A DNA stretch of 64,000 nucleotides, taken from NCBI GenBank assembly GCA_022826645.1, contig JAJDUM010000030.1, positions 1 to 64,000 on the forward strand, in the 5' to 3' direction. The translations under genes were made by a program, and so were the position numbers. Below, piece by piece: positions 38,502 to 49,262 of the stretch (position 1 is its first letter; every line of letters starts with the position of its first letter). Source of the stretch: Candidatus Poribacteria bacterium. GTDB lineage: Bacteria > Poribacteria > WGA-4E > PCPOR2b. The notes beneath the pieces were generated by a model. That model was not told where the DNA came from. It searched no databases and saw nothing but the letters and a program-made list of their open reading frames with translations.

Positions 38502-38548
38502 TATAGCGTCTTTATAGTAACGGCGAATATGCCTTCCCCTTTTAATCT

Positions 38549-38562
38549 GATCCCGTGAGGTT
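38549..38562 (+). promoter_or_regulatory. PyrR-binding element in mRNA leader
   Basis: GATCCCGTGAGGTT matches the PyrR consensus ARUCCNGNGAGGYU at 13 of 14 positions; enclosed by CCCTTTT...AAAGGG. Confidence 0.75.
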
Positions 38563-38625
38563 AGGAAAGGGTATCACTCATGATTTATAGCTACACCCAT
38601 ATCTTAAAAACGATCGAACTTAAGT

Positions 38626-38657
38626 GCCTCCCTCTTTTTGCAGGGGAGGCTTTTTTT
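38626..38657 (+). terminator. Intrinsic terminator/attenuator of the pyr leader
   Basis: GCCTCCC-TCTTTTTGCAG-GGGAGGC followed by TTTTTTT, just before the HD-domain CDS. Confidence 0.85.
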
Positions 38658-38677
38658 ATGCCCGGATTCAATAGTAT

Positions 38678-39253
38678 ATGAATGCACAGACTGTATTAGA
38701 CTTCATTGAAGAGATTGGCGTTCTCAAGAATCTGCCGCGCACCGGTTGGCGTTTTCGCGGTATCAAAGATGCTGAGAGTGTCGCAGATCACTGTTATCGG
38801 GTGTCGCTTCTATCGATGATTCTAGCGGATGTATTGACGGAGCAGGATGTTCCGTTAGATGTGGAAAAAGTGATGCGCCTCGCATTGTTGCACGAGGTCG
38901 CTGAAGCGCGGATTGGGGATTTACCGTTTCCGACCCTCAAATATATACCCCAAGAGATCAAAGAAGCAGGGGAACGCGCTGCCGTTGAATCGATGTTTGA
39001 ACACTTTGGTCCGCTCCAAGAAAAGTATATCCAACTTTGGAAGGAATTTGAGGAAGGGACATCTATTGAGGGAAAGTTGGTGCGGGCTGCTGATAAACTT
39101 GAGTTGATGGTTCAAGTTTTAGAGTACGAGAAAATTGGCTATCGATCGCTGGACAAATTTTGGGCAAATCCGTGGAATTATCGGAACTTTGACGATTTTT
39201 CCCTAGTACAAGAAATTATGGATCTACTGTATCAGAGACGGGAAGATTTATAG
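38678..39253 (+). CDS. HD-domain phosphohydrolase (YfbR/HDDC2-like 5'-deoxynucleotidase)
   Basis: AESVADHCYRVSLLSMILAD, LHEVAEARIGDLPFP. Confidence 0.85.
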   Translation: MNAQTVLDFIEEIGVLKNLPRTGWRFRGIKDAESVADHCYRVSLLSMILADVLTEQDVPLDVEKVMRLALLHEVAEARIGDLPFPTLKYIPQEIKEAGERAAVESMFEHFGPLQEKYIQLWKEFEEGTSIEGKLVRAADKLELMVQVLEYEKIGYRSLDKFWANPWNYRNFDDFSLVQEIMDLLYQRREDL

Positions 39254-39257
39254 TAAA

Positions 39258-39406
39258 TAGGAGTTACGCAGTTGAACCATAAATTCAATGGGGCGTCGCC
39301 AATGCGGGGCATCTTGCCCCGCATCCTCCTACCGATGAATCGCCGAACTATCCCATGATAAGGGAGGCAGGAGATTGGCTTTAACCGTTCAACTGCGTAA
39401 GTCCTA
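39258..39406. repeat. Inverted-repeat element family D, copy 2
   Basis: TAGGAGTTACGCAGTTGAAC...GTTCAACTGCGTAAGTCCTA around GCGGGGCATCTTGCCCCGC. Confidence 0.7.
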
Positions 39407-39504
39407 GTAAATTCTAAAAATAAATAAACACCTTTGCTCCCCGGTAGGTGCGGTTTCCAACCGCACCGGTTTGGAGTGTCTCATTAATTCTAAGATCCAC
39501 TATA
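39405..39504. repeat. Inverted-repeat element family C, copy 3
   Basis: TAGTAAATTCTAAAAATAAATAAACACC...GGAGTGTCTCATTAATTCTAAGATCCACTATA. Confidence 0.7.
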
Positions 39505-39534
39505 ATTTGAGGAGTATTGATGTGAGGACAGGCT

Positions 39535-40089
39535 ATGCAAATGCGTGAGAAAACACAAGTGATGACAGCGGAGGATATCCGACGGGCGGTGGTCCGAATA
39601 TCGCATGAGATTTTAGAGCGGAGTCACCAGGAAATCGCTGAGCTGGCAATCATTGGCGTTAAAAGTCGGGGCGATCACTTGGCGCGTCGAATCGCTGAGA
39701 ATCTGGAACGAACCGAGGGGATCCAAGTCCCGGTCGGCGTCGTCGATGTGCGGCTCTATCGAGATGACGTGAACCTATATGACGAGACAATTAAAGCGAA
39801 TCTCACGGAGATCCCGTTTGATCCCACAGGAAAACGTGTCATCTTGGTCGATGAGGTACTTTACACCGGGCGCACTGTCCGTGCTGCAATGGACGCAGTC
39901 ATGGACTTTGGACGACCCGCCGCCATTCAGTTGGCAGTTCTCATTGATCGGGGGCATCGGGAACTCCCGATTGCGGCGGACTATACCGGTAAGAATATCC
40001 CAACCTCGCGCAAGGAGATTGTTCGTGTTCAGTTGGTCGAAGAAGATGGAGTGGACCAGGCGACGATCTACGAGGAGGATGATTCATGA
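39535..40089 (+). CDS. pyrR: Bifunctional pyr operon regulator / uracil phosphoribosyltransferase
   Basis: AIIGVKSRGDHLARRIAENL, VILVDEVLYTGRTVRAAMDAVMDFGRPAAIQLAVLIDRGHRELPI. Confidence 0.95.
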   Translation: MQMREKTQVMTAEDIRRAVVRISHEILERSHQEIAELAIIGVKSRGDHLARRIAENLERTEGIQVPVGVVDVRLYRDDVNLYDETIKANLTEIPFDPTGKRVILVDEVLYTGRTVRAAMDAVMDFGRPAAIQLAVLIDRGHRELPIAADYTGKNIPTSRKEIVRVQLVEEDGVDQATIYEEDDS

Positions 40090-41354
40090 GTCGGATACTC
40101 ATCCGTAATGGCCACATTATTGATCCCGCCAACCGGATTGACACTATCGGCGATCTCCTAATTCGTGATGGGAAAATCGCTCAAATCGGTGACCGAATCG
40201 AAGCTGAGGCTTCCCAAACCGTTGACGCAGAGGGACTGATTGTTACACCGGGCTTGGTCGATATGCACGTTCATCTCCGGGAACCCGGCTTTGAGCACAA
40301 GGAGACGATCGCATCAGGCACCCGTGCGGCGGCGGCGGGTGGATTTACTTCCGTTGCGTGCATGGCGAACACCAATCCGGTGGCGGATTCGCCCGAGGTC
40401 ATCGGATTAATACGGTCGCGAGCGCGGAAAGATGGTGCGACAAATGTGTTTCCAATCGGCAGCATCACGAAAAATCTTGATGGTAAGGTATTGACGGATG
40501 TTCCAGCACTGCTGGAAGCAGGAGTCGTCGGGCTGTCGGACGACGGTAAAACAGTCATGAACGCTGGGTTGATGCGCGATGTGCTAACGTTGAGCGCGGA
40601 ACACGCTTTTCCTGTCATGGTTCACTGCCAAGAGCATAACCTCGATGTGGGGGCGGTCATGAATCTCGGGGAAACATCGCGTCGCCTGAATCTGCCCGGA
40701 AGTCCCAACGCAGCCGAAGATATCATCGTTGCCCGCGACATCATGCTCGCTGAGTTGACCGGCGGTCATCTCCATGTCCTCCACGTCAGTACGGCGGGAT
40801 CGGTTGATCTCGTCCGTTGGGGTAAACGCAGAGGCGTCAATGTAACTGCCGAAGCGATGCCGCATCACTTTACGCTAACCGATGCCGCAGTCGAAGAACA
40901 CGGCACAGATGCCAAAATGCACCCACCCCTGCGCACACAGGCTGACGTTGATGCTGTCATTGAGGGGATCAAGGACGGCACACTGGATGCGATTGCGACC
41001 GACCACGCGCCACATGCCCCGTTTGAAAAGGCAGGAGGTATGCTTGAAGCTCCACCGGGCATCATCGGATCAGAGACCTGCGTCCCGCTCGTATTTGACC
41101 GACTTATCCATACTGGACAGCTCTCGTTACCGGAAGCGATAGCGAAGATGACCTGTGTTCCGGCGCAGATTCTGCAGATTAATCGCGGGACACTCTCGAT
41201 CGGAGCGGCCGCGGACGTCACGTTGATAGACTCGGAAAAGGTTGCGACGGTGGAGGTAGGTCAATCCCCCTCCAAAAGCCGCAACACCCCCTTCGACGGT
41301 TGGGAATTGAAGGGGTGGTCCCTGATGACCCTCCGGGACGGTGTTATTACCTGA
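40086..41354 (+). CDS. pyrC: Dihydroorotase
   Basis: LVDMHVHLREPGFEHKETIASGTRAAAAGGFTSVACMANTNP, HCQEHNL, HVLHVSTA, ATDHAPH. Confidence 0.95.
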   Translation: MSRILIRNGHIIDPANRIDTIGDLLIRDGKIAQIGDRIEAEASQTVDAEGLIVTPGLVDMHVHLREPGFEHKETIASGTRAAAAGGFTSVACMANTNPVADSPEVIGLIRSRARKDGATNVFPIGSITKNLDGKVLTDVPALLEAGVVGLSDDGKTVMNAGLMRDVLTLSAEHAFPVMVHCQEHNLDVGAVMNLGETSRRLNLPGSPNAAEDIIVARDIMLAELTGGHLHVLHVSTAGSVDLVRWGKRRGVNVTAEAMPHHFTLTDAAVEEHGTDAKMHPPLRTQADVDAVIEGIKDGTLDAIATDHAPHAPFEKAGGMLEAPPGIIGSETCVPLVFDRLIHTGQLSLPEAIAKMTCVPAQILQINRGTLSIGAAADVTLIDSEKVATVEVGQSPSKSRNTPFDGWELKGWSLMTLRDGVIT

Positions 41355-41415
41355 AATGTGGGAGTGGCATCCTTGCCACGACGTGAAACGTAAAAATCAT
41401 TGGTTCATCGGTTTT

Positions 41416-41513
41416 AGCCCCAGCGGGGCGACATGTTTATAGCACACCGATAAACAAATATCCTAAAGCCCCAGTTTTGAATCCCGATTTATCGGGGCGG
41501 GGCGACATGTGTA
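41416..41513. repeat. Dispersed repeat family E (AGCCCCAG..GGGGCGACA), copy 1, with nested CCCGATTTATCGGG
   Basis: AGCCCCAGCGGGGCGACATGTTTATAGCACACCGATAAAC; similar to 56291-56369. Confidence 0.6.
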
Positions 41514-41657
41514 TCCGAAGCGCGAAACGTAAGAAGAATGAATGAACCAACCGACTAATGAACCAAGTGGGAACGACTTAACTAGCACCAAAGGTTATTA
41601 TCTGAAGCGTGATCTGTAAGAAGAAATAGAATAAGTCCTTTCTAAACGGGGTGGGAT

Positions 41658-42212
41658 ATGGCTAAGGATGAACGCTTCAGCAATTTGCCTGCGATAGAAA
41701 CAGAAAAACTGCTCTTAAGAAAGTTAGAGATGGCGGATGCCGAAGATATATTTGAATGGGTTTCAGACCCGCAAGTAACAGCATATCTCTTCTGGCGTGC
41801 ACACCAATCAATAGAAGATAGCAGAGATTTTATCGCATGGGTAACAGCCGGTGATTTCGCGTGCTGGGGAGTTGTCCTGACTGAGAACAATAAGGTCATC
41901 GGTAACTGCTTCTTGCACAATGTGAACTTTGAACACAAAAGGGCGGAGATCGCCTTCAATATTGCGCGGAAGTATTGGAGTGAGGGTTACGCAACCGAAA
42001 CCGCTCAGGCGGTCATACAATTCGGATTTCAGAGATGGCAGCTCAATCGAATTGAGGGAACCTGCATGGTTGAAAACCGTGCCTCCGCTCGCGTGATGGA
42101 GAAATCCGGTATGACCCTTGAGGGTGTCATGCGAAAATATGTCTATATTAAAGGACAGTTTCACGATATGAAATTGTACTCAATTCTGAGGTCCGACTCG
42201 CAACAGTTATAG
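41658..42212 (+). CDS. GNAT family N-acetyltransferase
   Basis: TEKLLLRKLEMADAEDIFEWVSDPQV, AEIAFNIARKYWSEGYATETAQAVIQFGFQ, NRASARVMEKSGMTLEGVMRKYV. Confidence 0.93.
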   Translation: MAKDERFSNLPAIETEKLLLRKLEMADAEDIFEWVSDPQVTAYLFWRAHQSIEDSRDFIAWVTAGDFACWGVVLTENNKVIGNCFLHNVNFEHKRAEIAFNIARKYWSEGYATETAQAVIQFGFQRWQLNRIEGTCMVENRASARVMEKSGMTLEGVMRKYVYIKGQFHDMKLYSILRSDSQQL

Positions 42213-42221
42213 AGGTAGTCG

Positions 42222-43859
42222 ATGGATACAAACCAACTCTACTACGGCGACAATCTGGATATTTTAAGAAACCATATCCCCGACGAAAGTGTCGATCTCA
42301 TCTACATTGATCCGCCGTTCAACTCGAATCAAGCCTATAACGTGATTTTCAGTGAGGCGGACGGCTCATCGTCACAGGCGCAGATCCAAGCCTTTGAGGA
42401 TACATGGCGTTGGGGTGAAGCCACCGAGGGGGCATATCATGAACTGATCGGGACCGCGCCACATCTTCTGGTAGAGACAATCAAGAGTTTTCGCGGCTTC
42501 CTTACAGAGACAAATCTGATGGCGTACCTCGTGATGATGGCGTTGCGATTGGTGGAGCTTCATCGTGCCCTGAAGCCGACGGGGAGTTTTTATCTCCATT
42601 GTGACCCAACGGCATCGCACTATCTGAAGATTATCTTGGATCAGATTTTTGGTGTTGAAAATTTTCGGAATGAGATTTATTGGAAAAGAAAGACGGGGCG
42701 TGCTGGACCAACCAATCGTTTTGGAACTTCCTGTGATACACTCCTTTGGTTTTCTAAGTCTAGTGACTATTTGTTTACTCCTCAATATCGAGAAAGCAAC
42801 CCTGAATATATCAAGAAGATGTTTCGTTATACTGATGAAAATGGCCGACGCTATAGAATTGATAATCTTGCAAGTCCAAATCCAAGACCAAATCTAACGT
42901 ATGAGTATAAAGGCTATAGACCACCAGAAAAAGGGTGGGCGATCTCCCGTGAAAAGATGGAACAGTGGGATAAGGAAGGACGCCTTCATTTTCCTAAATC
43001 TCCTGATGGTCGTATCCAGCGGAAACGCTACTTAGATGAGTTGAAAGGCGAAGAAGTTCCTTCCCTTTGGGATGATATTCCGCCTATTGGGTCACAGGCG
43101 AAAGAGCGTCTCGGCTATCCGACCCAAAAACCGGAAGCATTGCTTGAGCGGATTATTCAAGCGAGTAGTAACGAAGGCGATGTTGTGCTGGATGCTTTCT
43201 GTGGTTGCGGGACGGCTGTCGCTGTTGCCCAACGGCTTAACCGCCGGTGGATTGGTATTGACATTACGCACCTTGCCATCACTTTGTTGAAGTACCGTCT
43301 TGCTGATGTCTTCGGTGATGATGTGAAATATGAAATCATCGGCGAGCCGAAAGATGCAACAAGTGCGAAGGCTTTAGCTAATCAGGATCGGTATCAATTC
43401 CAGTGGTGGGCGTTAAGTCTGATTCGAGCGAGACCGTATCAAGGCAAAAAGAAGGGAGCGGACGAGGGCGTGGACGGGGTGATTTATTATGAGGACGTTG
43501 ACCCGGACAAGCCAAAAAAGATGCTGACCCGAAAAATTGTCGTTCAGGTCAAGAGCGGGAAGGTTTCTGTCAAGGACATACGGGAACTGAAATCGGTCGT
43601 CGAAGCCCAAGACGCTGTAATTGGTGTCTTTATCACGCTGAACCCGCCCACTCAACCGATGGTTAAGGAAGCAGCGACAGCGGGACGTTTTCAATGGCTT
43701 CATGTCACCCACACGACATATCCAAAGATTCAGATTCGGACAATTGATGAACTGCTTTCGGGAAACGGTATTGAATATCCGCAGACACCTGTTGATGTCA
43801 CATTCCGCCGGGCGGAGCGAGCAGCCCGCCAAAGCCAACAACTGGAGATAGAGACGTGA
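42222..43859 (+). CDS. DNA adenine-specific methyltransferase fused to a C-terminal Mrr-like nuclease domain
   Basis: [12 protein letters not shown] (motif IV), [14 protein letters not shown] (motif I); C-terminal [44 protein letters not shown] is Mrr-like. Confidence 0.88.
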   Translation: MDTNQLYYGDNLDILRNHIPDESVDLIYIDPPFNSNQAYNVIFSEADGSSSQAQIQAFEDTWRWGEATEGAYHELIGTAPHLLVETIKSFRGFLTETNLMAYLVMMALRLVELHRALKPTGSFYLHCDPTASHYLKIILDQIFGVENFRNEIYWKRKTGRAGPTNRFGTSCDTLLWFSKSSDYLFTPQYRESNPEYIKKMFRYTDENGRRYRIDNLASPNPRPNLTYEYKGYRPPEKGWAISREKMEQWDKEGRLHFPKSPDGRIQRKRYLDELKGEEVPSLWDDIPPIGSQAKERLGYPTQKPEALLERIIQASSNEGDVVLDAFCGCGTAVAVAQRLNRRWIGIDITHLAITLLKYRLADVFGDDVKYEIIGEPKDATSAKALANQDRYQFQWWALSLIRARPYQGKKKGADEGVDGVIYYEDVDPDKPKKMLTRKIVVQVKSGKVSVKDIRELKSVVEAQDAVIGVFITLNPPTQPMVKEAATAGRFQWLHVTHTTYPKIQIRTIDELLSGNGIEYPQTPVDVTFRRAERAARQSQQLEIET

Positions 43860-44015
43860 TAACCTTTGTTGTGATCTATTAGAAATCGAGTTTTTGTCAG
43901 GGCAACCACAAGGGTTGCCCCTACAGGTACGGAGTGACAGATGTAGGGGCAGGTCTTGTGCCTGCCCTACGATAGACAGCAACACCGTTTATTCCCTGAA
44001 GGGGTGACGAAACAC

Positions 44016-44633
44016 ATGAAAAAACGGCAAGCACAGGAATGGCTCCAAGAAATCTATAAGCATCCAAAGCGGTATGAAGGCAAGGTAGTTATCATTTTGA
44101 ACGACACCCAGATCGTCGGTGTAGCTGAAGACTTTGCAGCGGCACAGTGCGAACGAGAACGACTCGCTGCTTCCTCTTATAACGGAAAAATGACGCTTTT
44201 TCTTGTTCCGCGGCACGTCAACCAGGTACGGATTCGTACGCTACGTTTCCGAAGTCTCAGAGAAGATCTGTGGGAACCTGTATATCTTGTGAATTTGCAA
44301 ACGAATCACGGGGAGATTCAGAACTGCGAAATGTTGATTGACTCTGGAGCGGACATCAGCCTGATTCCGTTCCATACGGGTAGGTCGCTTGGCTTATCTC
44401 GTAGCGACGAAGAAATATTATCATTTGCAAGAGGCGTAGGCGGGTCCGTTAGCTATTTGCTGCGGAGAATTGTTCTGGTGATTGATGGACATCCTGTCAG
44501 CGCGGTGGTTGCTTGGTGTCAAGACGAGGACATTGAAGACCTGATTGTGGGTAGACAAGATGTGTTTGATGCTTTTCATATCGAGTTTAGGCAGAATGAG
44601 AAAAGGATAATTTTCAAACCAGTTGAGAATTAG
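44016..44633 (+). CDS. Retropepsin-like aspartic protease domain protein
   Basis: EMLIDSGADISLIPFHTGRSLGL (DSG motif) and VGRQDVFDAFHIEF. Confidence 0.65.
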   Translation: MKKRQAQEWLQEIYKHPKRYEGKVVIILNDTQIVGVAEDFAAAQCERERLAASSYNGKMTLFLVPRHVNQVRIRTLRFRSLREDLWEPVYLVNLQTNHGEIQNCEMLIDSGADISLIPFHTGRSLGLSRSDEEILSFARGVGGSVSYLLRRIVLVIDGHPVSAVVAWCQDEDIEDLIVGRQDVFDAFHIEFRQNEKRIIFKPVEN

Positions 44634-44647
44634 GGAAGAGTAATCCA

Positions 44648-45832
44648 ATGAAAGCAATTCTCGCATTAGCAGACGGAACAACCTTTGAAGGGGAACATTT
44701 CGGCGCGACCGGGGAAACCTCCGGTGAGGTGGTCTTTAACACCAGTATGACCGGATACCAAGAGATCCTCACCGATCCATCCTACAAAGGGCAAATTGTT
44801 ACGATGACCTACCCGTTGATTGGAAACTACGGCTGCAACGATATTGATGTCGAATCAATTCGACCGCAAGCCGAAGGATTTGTTGTACGTGAATATAGCG
44901 CGTACGAGAGCAACTGGCGTTCTCAGTCCAATCTCGGTAGCTACCTCGAAGAAAATGGGATTATCGGTATCCACGGTATTGACACCCGCGCATTAACCAA
45001 ACGGCTCAGGGTGCATGGTGTCATGGACGGCATTCTCTCGACCGAAGACCTTGACCCCCAAAGCTTGGTCGCCAAAGCGCAGGCGTGGCACGGACTCGTT
45101 GGCGTGGATATGGTTCAGTACGTGACCTGTCCTAACCCGTACGCATGGGAAACTCGCGCCCCCGAATCAAACACCCTTTCTGACCTGACCTCCACCACCG
45201 ATGATAAAAATTCTCAACTCACAATTGACTTTGACACAACAGGAATCGAGGCACAATCAACTCCACAATTCCGGGTAATTGCGGTGGATTTCGGGGTCAA
45301 ATATAACATCTTGCGCCAACTCACCCAACACGGTTGTCAAGTGCAAGTGGTTCCAGCACACACCTCCGCAGAAGATATTCTCGCTGCCAATCCGGATGGT
45401 ATCTTCCTATCCAACGGTCCCGGCGATCCGGAACCGATTGAATACGGGATAAAGACGGTTCGGCAGCTGATAGGCGTGAAGCCGACTTTTGGCATCTGTT
45501 TAGGGCATCAACTGTTGGGGCTCGCGCTCGGTGGAAAGACCTTCAAACTCAAATTCGGACATCGTGGCGCGAATCAGCCTGTTAAACGATTTGACACAGA
45601 TCAGGTCGAAATTACTTCACAAAATCACGGTTTCTGCGTGGACATCGATTCACTGCCAAACGATGTAAAGGTAACGCATATTAATCTAAACGATCAAACC
45701 CTTGAAGGGATGGAACATAGAGAATACCCAATGTTCTCTGTGCAGTACCATCCAGAGGCGTCTCCCGGTCCCCACGACGCAAGTTATCTTTTTAAGAGGT
45801 TTACAGATCTGATGCAGGAACATAAAAACTAA
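44648..45832 (+). CDS. carA: Carbamoyl-phosphate synthase small subunit
   Basis: FNTSMTGYQEILTDPSYKGQIVTMTYPLIGNYG, FLSNGPGDPEP, FGICLGHQLLGLALGG, QYHPEASPGPHDA. Confidence 0.97.
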   Translation: MKAILALADGTTFEGEHFGATGETSGEVVFNTSMTGYQEILTDPSYKGQIVTMTYPLIGNYGCNDIDVESIRPQAEGFVVREYSAYESNWRSQSNLGSYLEENGIIGIHGIDTRALTKRLRVHGVMDGILSTEDLDPQSLVAKAQAWHGLVGVDMVQYVTCPNPYAWETRAPESNTLSDLTSTTDDKNSQLTIDFDTTGIEAQSTPQFRVIAVDFGVKYNILRQLTQHGCQVQVVPAHTSAEDILAANPDGIFLSNGPGDPEPIEYGIKTVRQLIGVKPTFGICLGHQLLGLALGGKTFKLKFGHRGANQPVKRFDTDQVEITSQNHGFCVDIDSLPNDVKVTHINLNDQTLEGMEHREYPMFSVQYHPEASPGPHDASYLFKRFTDLMQEHKN

Positions 45833-45854
45833 GGATACGATGAGGTAGCTCACC

Positions 45855-48800
45855 ATGCCAAAGCGAACTGACATCAAAAAGATCCTAATTATCGGCTCCG
45901 GTCCGATTATTATCGGTCAAGCCTGTGAGTTTGACTATTCGGGCACCCAGGCGTGTAAATCCTTGAAGGAGGAGGGGTATGAGGTTGTCCTTGTCAACAG
46001 TAATCCGGCAACGATTATGACAGACACGGAGCTTGCAGACCGAACCTATGTCGAACCGATCGGAGCGGATATCGCCGAAAAGATCATCGCGCAAGAGCGA
46101 CCCCAAGCCTTGCTCCCAACCTTGGGTGGACAGACAGGGTTAAATGTCTCTGTTGAACTTGCCGAATCGGGTGCCTTGGACAAATATGACGTTGAGTTGA
46201 TTGGTGCAAAACTTCCCGCCATCAAAAAAGCGGAGGATCGAGATCTATTCAAAAAGGCGATGATAAGCATTGGCTTGTCGGTGCCAAAAAGCGGTATCGC
46301 TCATTCGTTTGACGATGCGACTGCCATCATTGACGAGATCGGCTACCCCGCTATTATTCGACCCGCGTTTACGCTCGGCGGCACCGGTGGGGGTATTGCT
46401 TACAATATCGAAGAATTTCGGGACATAGTTGAGTACGGATTGGGATTGAGTCCGGTCAACGAGGTGTTAATCGAAGAATCGGTAATCGGCTGGAAAGAAT
46501 TCGAACTTGAGGTCATGCGGGACGGGACGGATAACGTGGTGATTATCTGCTCCATCGAAAATTTTGATCCGATGGGGGTTCACACCGGGGACAGTATTAC
46601 AGTTGCGCCTGCACAGACCTTGACGGACAAAGAATATCAGCAGATGCGGGATGCGGCAATTAAGATTATTCGTGAAATTGGCGTGGATACCGGTGGCTCG
46701 AATATCCAGTTTGCTGTCGATCCTGATACCGGAAAACAGGTTGTGATCGAAATGAACCCGCGGGTCTCTCGGAGTTCTGCGCTCGCCTCCAAAGCCACCG
46801 GGTTTCCAATAGCAAAAATCGCCGCAAAACTGGCTGTCGGATACACGCTCGATGAGCTACCCAACGATATTACTCGCAAAACCCCCGCATCATTTGAACC
46901 GACGATTGATTATGTTGTCACAAAGATTCCGCGTTGGGCATTTGAAAAGTTCACCGGTACCGATGAAACGCTGACCACCATGATGAAGTCCGTGGGCGAG
47001 GCGATGGCGATCGGACGGACGTTCAAGGAATCCTTGCAGAAAGGGTTGAGATCGTTAGAAAATGGGTGGGCAGGACTCGATAGCCGTGCCGTCGAAGAAT
47101 TGCCGGTCTCAGAACTTCCACAGAAGTTGACCATTCCCAATATGGAGCGTATTCTCTACATAAAACAGGCTTTCCAAAGCGGAATGAGCATCGATCAGAT
47201 TCACGGATATACACACATTGATCCGTTTTTCCTGTATAATATGAAGGAAATTATCGATTTTGAGGACGAAATTCGTAAGGTCGGAAGCGAAAGTAAACTG
47301 GATACTCTGAATAGTCCCCAGCTGCCTGATTCGTCCGTGTTCCTGCTCCGCAAAGCGAAGCAGTACGGTTTCTCAGATCGCCAGATAGGGGAACTTTGGA
47401 ATGCCTCTGAAACAAGTATTCGGGCGTTACGGAAAGAACACGGAATCGAAGCCACCTTCAAGACGGTAGACACATGTGCTGCGGAATTTGAGGCGGAGAC
47501 ACCCTACTACTACTCAACCTACGGCATGGAGGATGAAGTCAGGCCCAGCCAAAAAAAGAAAATTCTGATTTTAGGCAGCGGTCCGAATCGGATCGGTCAA
47601 GGAATTGAATTTGATTACTGTTGTGTTCATGCAGCGCTCGCACTTAAAGAGGATAACTATGAGACCATTATGGTCAACAGCAATCCCGAAACTGTGAGCA
47701 CCGATTACGACACCTCGGATCGACTCTACTTTGAACCGCTCACGCACGAAAATGTATTGAATATTGTCGATCGGGAAAAACCGGACGGGGTGATCGTGCA
47801 GCTTGGTGGACAGACGCCTTTGAATCTCGCGCTCGGACTTCAGAAGGCAGGCGTTCCAATTATCGGAACAAGCCCAGAGGACATTGCACGATCTGAAGAC
47901 CGAAAACAATTCACAGAGTTGCTCGATGGACTCGACTTGATGCAACCCCCAAATGGTACGGCAACCTCAGCGAAAGAAGCCATACCAATTGCCGCAGCAC
48001 TCGGATACCCAGTTATGGTACGCCCCTCTTACGTTTTGGGAGGGCGCGCGATGCAGATTGTCTATGACCAAGACGCGCTGGAAGCCTATATGGATACAGC
48101 CGTAGCAGCTTCTCCCGAACATCCTGTGCTAATTGACAAGTATCTGGAGGATGCAATCGAAGTTGACGTTGATGCGATTTCTGATGGGGATCTTACCGTC
48201 GTTGGCGGCATCATGGAACATATTGAAGAGGCAGGGATCCACTCCGGAGACAGCGACTGCGTGTTGCCGCCTTACACACTTGTTGAAGACCAGATTGATA
48301 CCCTCAAGCAGCATACTAACGCACTTGCAAAAGCACTCAACGTGCGTGGCCTGATGAATATACAGTATGCGATAAAAAACGATGAGATTTATGTGTTAGA
48401 GGTGAACCCACGGGCATCGCGCACCGTGCCGTTTGTGAGCAAGACCATTGGGGTGCCGCTGGCAAAACTCGCCGCCCGTATCATGACCGGGAAGACCCTT
48501 GCAGAACTTGGATTCACCACAGAGATTGAGACAGATTATTTTTCGGTGAAAGCGCCGGTCTTTCCGTTCAATCGCTTTCCGGGAGCAAATTCTCAGCTTG
48601 GACCTGAGATGAAATCGACAGGCGAGGTGATGGGGATCGATGCAGACTTGAGCATCGCTTTCGCCAAAGCGCAACAAGCGGTCGGCTATGGATTACCTCT
48701 CGGCGGTCATGCGTTCATCAGCGTAAAAAACAAAGATAAACGTGCGATTATCTTTATCGCCAAAAAGTTGGTTGATTTGGGCTTTCAACTGATTGCGACG

Positions 48801-49097
48801 CACGGCACAGCGAAGGTGCTGCGTCGGAACGGCATGGAGGTGACACTGGTCCACAGTATCGGCAAAGGGCGTCCGACCATCCACGATTACGTCAAGAACC
48901 ACGCCGTTGATCTTATTATCAATACGCCGACCGGGTATGCACATCGTCCGAACGAGGAATTAATCCGGCAGATGGCAATTGATTACGGAATTACCCTGTT
49001 TTCTACAATTGCAGGGGCGTCAGCGGCAATCAATAGCATTGAGGCGCTCCGTCGTGGCGAGATTACTGTAACCCCGTTGCAAGATTATTACGTCTGA
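45855..49097 (+). CDS. carB: Carbamoyl-phosphate synthase large subunit
   Basis: 1080 aa with duplicated ATP-grasp halves; [48 protein letters not shown]. Confidence 0.98.
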   Translation: MPKRTDIKKILIIGSGPIIIGQACEFDYSGTQACKSLKEEGYEVVLVNSNPATIMTDTELADRTYVEPIGADIAEKIIAQERPQALLPTLGGQTGLNVSVELAESGALDKYDVELIGAKLPAIKKAEDRDLFKKAMISIGLSVPKSGIAHSFDDATAIIDEIGYPAIIRPAFTLGGTGGGIAYNIEEFRDIVEYGLGLSPVNEVLIEESVIGWKEFELEVMRDGTDNVVIICSIENFDPMGVHTGDSITVAPAQTLTDKEYQQMRDAAIKIIREIGVDTGGSNIQFAVDPDTGKQVVIEMNPRVSRSSALASKATGFPIAKIAAKLAVGYTLDELPNDITRKTPASFEPTIDYVVTKIPRWAFEKFTGTDETLTTMMKSVGEAMAIGRTFKESLQKGLRSLENGWAGLDSRAVEELPVSELPQKLTIPNMERILYIKQAFQSGMSIDQIHGYTHIDPFFLYNMKEIIDFEDEIRKVGSESKLDTLNSPQLPDSSVFLLRKAKQYGFSDRQIGELWNASETSIRALRKEHGIEATFKTVDTCAAEFEAETPYYYSTYGMEDEVRPSQKKKILILGSGPNRIGQGIEFDYCCVHAALALKEDNYETIMVNSNPETVSTDYDTSDRLYFEPLTHENVLNIVDREKPDGVIVQLGGQTPLNLALGLQKAGVPIIGTSPEDIARSEDRKQFTELLDGLDLMQPPNGTATSAKEAIPIAAALGYPVMVRPSYVLGGRAMQIVYDQDALEAYMDTAVAASPEHPVLIDKYLEDAIEVDVDAISDGDLTVVGGIMEHIEEAGIHSGDSDCVLPPYTLVEDQIDTLKQHTNALAKALNVRGLMNIQYAIKNDEIYVLEVNPRASRTVPFVSKTIGVPLAKLAARIMTGKTLAELGFTTEIETDYFSVKAPVFPFNRFPGANSQLGPEMKSTGEVMGIDADLSIAFAKAQQAVGYGLPLGGHAFISVKNKDKRAIIFIAKKLVDLGFQLIATHGTAKVLRRNGMEVTLVHSIGKGRPTIHDYVKNHAVDLIINTPTGYAHRPNEELIRQMAIDYGITLFSTIAGASAAINSIEALRRGEITVTPLQDYYV

Positions 49098-49262
49098 ACC
49101 ATCAAAGAATAGAAAGAGCCAAGGGGATAGGAAAAGGCAGCGGTTGAAAACTCCCCAAACTGACTTACTGCACAATATTGATTATCTGTCGCAACTTTAT
49201 AACGCGTCTTGAAACATAGCAATACTACATGGCATATTAGACTTCATGGAAGGGAGATAAAA

